DNA of 64,000 nt from Asterias rubens (taxonomy: Eukaryota > Echinodermata > Asteroidea > Forcipulatida > Asteriidae). A program made the translations under genes and the position numbers. Below are positions 59,264 to 64,000 of this stretch, in pieces; the first letter of the stretch is position 1, and each line of letters begins with the position of its first letter. The stretch is from positions 12,361,195 through 12,425,194 of the forward strand of contig NC_047068.1 of the NCBI RefSeq assembly GCF_902459465.1, in the 5' to 3' direction. Below the pieces are notes generated by a model. That model was not told the DNA's origin and did no database searches. It was given only the letters and a program-made list of their open reading frames with translations.

Positions 59264-60059
59264 CTTGCAGTGATACAGACAGTTGCAGTGCTTCTCACTG
59301 AGTAAGTTTTGATGGTCATAAATGTTTGCAGTATTTACCAATCTATGAGCCAACCTTAGAAATATTTCAAGGTAATTTTTCTATCACGACCATCTCTTTA
59401 CCATTTTATGTTATGTGAATATGTATATTTTAAGTCTTATCAGTATGATGCATACACTACGAAAATTATAAAGATAATATGAAAACAATTAAATTACAAA
59501 TAAAATAAAGTTATACATTTTGTTTGCATCTGATTGTTATGTCTCAAAACATTTTATTAAACATAATACAAAATAATTTGTATCAACTTTAATTCAGTGC
59601 TAGCGAAGTTTGCCCCAATAAAAAGATGAATAGGAAACGACAATTTCCAATTTCAAATGTGGGAGGAAAACGCAAAATGGGAAAATCCCATGCAATCAGT
59701 AGGGACTGAAAACCCAATCCACATACAAGCTTTAGACTGAGGTAAGATTTGAACCAGGGTCCACAGAGGTGAAAGGCAGAGAACCACCACAAAATAATGA
59801 TAAAATCTAGAAATTATTTTGTTTCCAGTTGTGTTTAATGTAGTTGTTCAACCAACTTCAGCTTTTATCACAAAAGATCAATCTTCCCTCACACAGGAGA
59901 GGGAGTATGAAATATTCAGTAATCATATTTTTTAAAATTGTAAACCCTACCAGGAATTTCATTCTTCATAAAGTAAAGGCCACATGTCCCCACTTTAAAA
60001 AAAAAAGGATATTCATTCAAAAAATCAAAATGGCTTTAGTGATTATTTAAAAAACGCAC

Positions 60060-60300
60060 TAAATAGCTGGAGCAGGACTTGAATCAAAGACCTCCAGATT
60101 AACATGTCGGTGCTCTACCAACTGAGCTATATGTTGGCGGTCTCCCTACTAATATTAGTCAATAGCTTTGTCTAGGGGTGCCAGTCAAAAGCCATTCAAT
60201 CTGTAACTGCAAAGTGTAGCCAGGGATCACACTCAAGCTTGCGATACAACCTTGGAAGCTTTAGCCAGGGGATCACCTCAAGGGGATGCAGCTTTTTATG
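60060..60300 (-). mobile_element. tRNA-derived SINE, family 1
   Basis: Minus-strand TAGCTCAGTTGGTAGAGC and a decayed B box, and the same body as 401-655. Fragments of the tRNA part also occur at 46172-46258 and 60355-60455. Confidence 0.75.
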
Positions 60301-60758
60301 ATAAAATGTCAAGTAAATAACCACCAGGGAAACTGACTGGAAAAGTTTCAAATGACTTTGGGTTGAACAAAGACAAGTTTACTGGAGCGGGGCTTAAACC
60401 AAAGACCTTGTGATGAATGTAACTGCTCTCTTCAACTGAGCTTTCCAGCCTTAAACCTGGAAACAGATCGGAAAGGTTGCGATCATTATGGGTAGGCCTT
60501 GGGAATTTAGATCAATAGTGAGAAGGGCTACTATTGTGTAAAAAGATACTTTTAAAAGAAGCAGAAAAAAGAAACAAAAAGTCTCACAGAGCAGGGAGGG
60601 GTCCTGAACTAACATCAGTCCCCCCAAAAATGAATCAAGTACTCTTTGCAAAGAATTTTTCAAAATTATACGCGCTCCTAAAAAACCCAGAGTCCTTCTG
60701 AAGCAAAATGAAGACGTCCATTCCTGAGAAATGACGGAATCCTCCTCTGAGATGATAT

Positions 60759-63700
60759 TTAACGACTCTTTCCCTTCTTCGACTTTCCTCCCGATTTCCT
60801 CTTCTTGACGGTAGGCAGAGCCTTTTTGGATCCCTTCGCCTTCTTGGTCGATCGGCCCGGCTTTTTCCTCTCCCCTTTCTGGGCTCGTTGGTAGTCTTGA
60901 TCCTCCTGAATCTCTTTGTTGACAGCCTGAGAAAATTATTTGAAGGAAAAAAAAAAGAATAATAATAATAGTGGCATCTCATAGGCAAGCATATTCATCG
61001 CTCAGTGACGCTCAAGGCGCTTTAACATACAGTATTTACCTGCAAGGTATGTGGGGCTACGTTTGAATTATGAGACCTACTGTTTTACATAGCACCATGG
61101 GTTTATTATTTACTACAGTAAAAATAGTAATAACTAGTTTTGAATATAGCGCATTAATTTAACAATAGCCGTATGAATGTACTTTACATGAGTGCCCTGG
61201 ACATTAGGCTAATTACATTCCTGTAATATTTCTCAGCTCCCTGGGGAGTAGACAACCCTGGGCTACCATAGCACTCCAAAGGCGTTTTCACACATAATAT
61301 CAACCTCTACCCGCGCAGGTACCCATTTATACCCCTGGGTGGAGAGAAGCAATTATAGTAAAGTGACTTGCTCAGGGACACAAGTGTGAAGACCGGGATT
61401 AAAACCCACATCCGGTGACTTAACCCCCAGATCTTGAATTGATGCCCTAAACCACTCGGCCATGACACCCAATTGATAATACTAATAATAATAATAAAAA
61501 TAATAATACCAACATTTATAAAGCAGGCCTAATCATGGAGGCATGCTCTTAGGCCCTGAACACAGTTATACAAAGTGGCACTAGTTAAAAGCATAATGGT
61601 TTAAGTGTAAAAATTGAAATAAATTAAGATAACTGAAATAAATGAAATATAAATAAGGAGTAAACAAATTAATTTAGATTTAAACCTGCAGCAATAAGAG
61701 GTTAAAAATGAACTACTGAAAAGTAAAAATTACAATTAAATTTATTCAAGGATTATATAACATAACATCATAAACTGGTTTATTATAGGCAGGGTATACT
61801 TTTGGTAATGGTCAGGATGTGATATCACCAAACTCAAAGCAGTAGTACTGAAAATCAAGCTGAGATGGGAGTGGTATCAGTGATTCAATCAGGGTAAAGT
61901 TTGAGGAGGAGACTACGGGCAATTGCACCTACGCTTAAAAGATACAAAATAGTCATCGTTTATATTCTGGAATCCCTCCTTTCTTCTTCAGAGACACAAA
62001 TATAAACACAAGAATCAAAACAGAGCAGGACTGACTTCACAGAGGCAAGGAAGGCGATTGCCACCATGCCCCCTGGTAATTGCCTTAGTGCCCTAGAAAT
62101 GCTCCAGTAGAAATTTACAATTTCCTCATAGGGTGTCCTCTACCATGGAGTAAATGCCTTGGTGCCCTTGCCCTTTCAAAAACAAAGCATTAAGGTCGGA
62201 CAGAGAAACGAATTGAGCCTAATCTCACCTTTGTGACATCAATCTGTGGTTTCTTTCTATTCATGCTGTTGAGTATCGCGGTTTCTCGACTCCGCTCGTC
62301 GGCCATGTTACCACAGACTGGATCGAACTGGTCAAATACAAACAAAAGAAATCAAGTGAGCAACAGCCTGTTCACAAAACCACAGAAAAAAATTGCTTTA
62401 AAAGTTTTATGCACATTTGTCCAAAACGAGGCTTAAAAGCGATTCTTGGTATGGGGCTACAAGAAGAAGTATTATTTATTGTGAAAAGTATGTTCTAACA
62501 ATGTTTATAAAAACAAATTCAGAAATACCTCAGACAGTTTCGCTATTCCTATTGGTGGAGAGCACGTCATGTGGGGGTGTTTAAATGGTTGATAATTACC
62601 AGCTGGAGCTGTTTATAACCGGTTATTTTCGGATACCTCAGTTTCGCTATTCCTATTGGTGGAGAGCGTGTCATGTGGGGATGTTTAAACGGTTAATAAT
62701 TACCAGCTGGAGCTGTTTGAAACCGGTTATTTTTGGATACGTTTTTTCTGTCTCAGTCATAAAAATGCAACCCACTACAAAGCTCAAGGACGTGGGAAAA
62801 CGGATAAGTTTTACAGAGTTTCATACTTTATTACGCATTAAACAAAAAAGGCATTTATGAATGGGAATAAAAGAGTAGCGACTCGTTCTTAAACTGCTGT
62901 TTAAAACCTTGCAGGGTTATGGCCGTGCGATAAAGGCCCTTGTGTTAAAAAAATTTTCTTGACACTTACCTTTCTCTTCTTTCCCATTTGTCTCGTCGGC
63001 TTTTCCTTGGGCTGCATAAAATCAAAGAAAGCAATAATTTAGGTCAAAATCGCTTATATTATCTCAAATGGTTTGTTAGGAAAAACTTTTGACAACAAAA
63101 ACGCATAATAAACAAGAAATAATTTGATGTGAGAAAATTATTCACAATGCTTTTTCATGTTAGTTACCAATTATAATAACAGGAATTCTATAGCACCGTT
63201 CCATCTAGATCATGGCACTAAGCAACAAGAGGCAAGGAAAAGCAAATATATTTAAAGAGTAACTGGAAACAGGTGAGTTCTTAAGTTGTTTTTGAATCAC
63301 ACATATCAAAGTAAACTTAAGGGGTTTTTGGGCACTTACAAGTTTCCTTTCGAACTTTCCGATGGAAGCAGTAGACTGCTTGGCAGCTTGGATGGCCATG
63401 CTGACCTCTGGTTCTTCGTCAAGGTTTTGGGCTTCACACCTTGTCCGGGAACTTCATAGAAATAATGTTAAAAATAAGAACACGTTTGTAAAAATCAGTC
63501 CTACATAGGTCATTTACAAATCAGTGGCTCAGGCAGAATCACCTTTAGCAACAGCCGCAGCCAGAGTGAGGCCGCAAACTCAGATACAGCCTTACTACCT
63601 TGACCCAGAGTTGCTCACGCACAAGAAAAGCTAAGCAAACCAACATTATAAGGTTACCAGCCGAGATACCATGTCACATGTACAATTTGTGACTGGTATC

Positions 63701-64000
63701 CCGCTCATTATTGCTAAGCAGTATTTTCTGGTTAAGCAGCTGAAATGAAACTGGGCCATGTTTCATAAAGCTGCTGAGCACAACCAAAATTTATACTTTC
63801 TCCGGAAGCTCGCAAAAGTTCCCCCAAAATAATACTGTTGCTTGGCAGAAGAGAAAATTTTGAACAAAAACAACGTGAAGTGGTTACGTTACAGGACTAT
63901 GGGCCAGTTGTTGTCCAGGGATTATTTTAATCACTGGGGGTAAAGTGTGACAAACTCACTTTTCAATTTCTGCGCTCTGGCGATGTTCCTGAGACGTTGA
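60759..64000 (-). CDS. RRS1: RRS1 ribosome biogenesis regulator, 3' part (5' end beyond window)
   Basis: Exons in transcript order: 63960-64000 (continuing past the window), 63340-63431, 62970-63011, 62229-62327, 60759-60926. RRS1 works with RPF2 to load the 5S RNP onto the pre-60S ribosome in the nucleolus. Recognised from QRLRNIARAQKLK, EVSMAIQAAKQSTASIGKF, PKEKPTRQMGKKRK, FDPVCGNMA and NRKKPQIDVTKAVNKE, which follow the order in human RRS1, then a Lys/Arg/Gly/Ser-rich nucleolar tail ending KKGKSR. Exon phases agree. The acceptor at 63431/63432 has a poor pyrimidine tract and was chosen because only it keeps frame, so that junction is the least certain. The N-terminal RRS1 domain lies outside. 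Four introns here contrast with the single-exon human gene. It is convergent with the sialyltransferase gene. Confidence 0.92.
61190..61472 (-). mobile_element. tRNA-Ser/Leu-type SINE in RRS1 intron
   Basis: Minus-strand GGTGTCATGGCCGAGTGGTT and TGTGGGTTTTAATCCCGG, with the body AGTCACTTTACTATAATTGC onward. Confidence 0.78.
62526..62745. repeat. Two tandem ~112-bp units in RRS1 intron
   Basis: ACCTCAGACAGTTTCGCTAT and ACCTCAGTTTCGCTATTCCT begin the units; both carry TTCCTATTGGTGGAGAGC and TAATTACCAGCTGGAGCTG. Confidence 0.92.

Noticed and set aside
1..64000. CRISPR arrays, operons, ribosome binding sites or phage genes
   Set aside because: The genes are intron-split and eukaryotic; the tandem repeats found lack CRISPR repeat/spacer structure, and no prokaryotic gene organisation is present.

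Overview
This window is a stretch of animal nuclear DNA. Genes are split by GT/AG introns, coding exons are short islands in AT-rich non-coding sequence, and the intergenic space is full of short transposon copies (MITEs), tRNA-derived SINEs and LINE stumps. The proteins look deuterostome. The mix of palindromic MITE families resembles what I know from echinoderm genomes, most likely a sea star, but that is inference, not proof.

Layout. 1-27 kb is almost gene-free. It holds MITEs, a pair of hAT-type elements with perfect 8-bp target duplications, tandem repeats, a foldback cluster at 25.4-26.0 kb, and a few orphan exon candidates on the minus strand (best: a start exon at 15194-15321 and a terminal exon at 6852-7147). 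27.7-29.5 kb (+) is MPG, the alkyladenine DNA glycosylase, in 3 coding exons. 31.2-40.2 kb (-) is a complete NPRL3 (GATOR1 subunit), in 14 coding exons giving 571 aa. 42.0-53.7 kb (+) is a complete SLC26A11-type anion transporter, in 15 coding exons giving 600 aa. 56.6-58.7 kb (+) is a complete ST8Sia2/4-like sialyltransferase, in 3 coding exons giving 353 aa. 60.8-64.0 kb (-) is the 3' part of RRS1, a ribosome-assembly factor that runs off the right edge.

The genes are ordinary cellular genes (base-excision repair, amino-acid sensing to TORC1, anion transport, Golgi glycosylation, 60S ribosome assembly) and do not form one pathway. The order is informative, though. MPG and NPRL3 are tail-to-tail, exactly as in vertebrates, where this pair flanks the alpha-globin cluster; no globin gene was recognised in this window. 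NPRL3 and SLC26A11 are head-to-head across 1.8 kb. ST8Sia and RRS1 are convergent.

The most unusual local structure is a seven-copy tandem array of about 89 bp just before the SLC26A11 coding start. Each copy repeats the splice acceptor and the start codon. I found no defence, CRISPR, phage or other prokaryotic system. All exon boundaries were derived by eye from reading frame, splice consensus and family similarity. Gene identities rest on family motifs I recognise, not on database searches.
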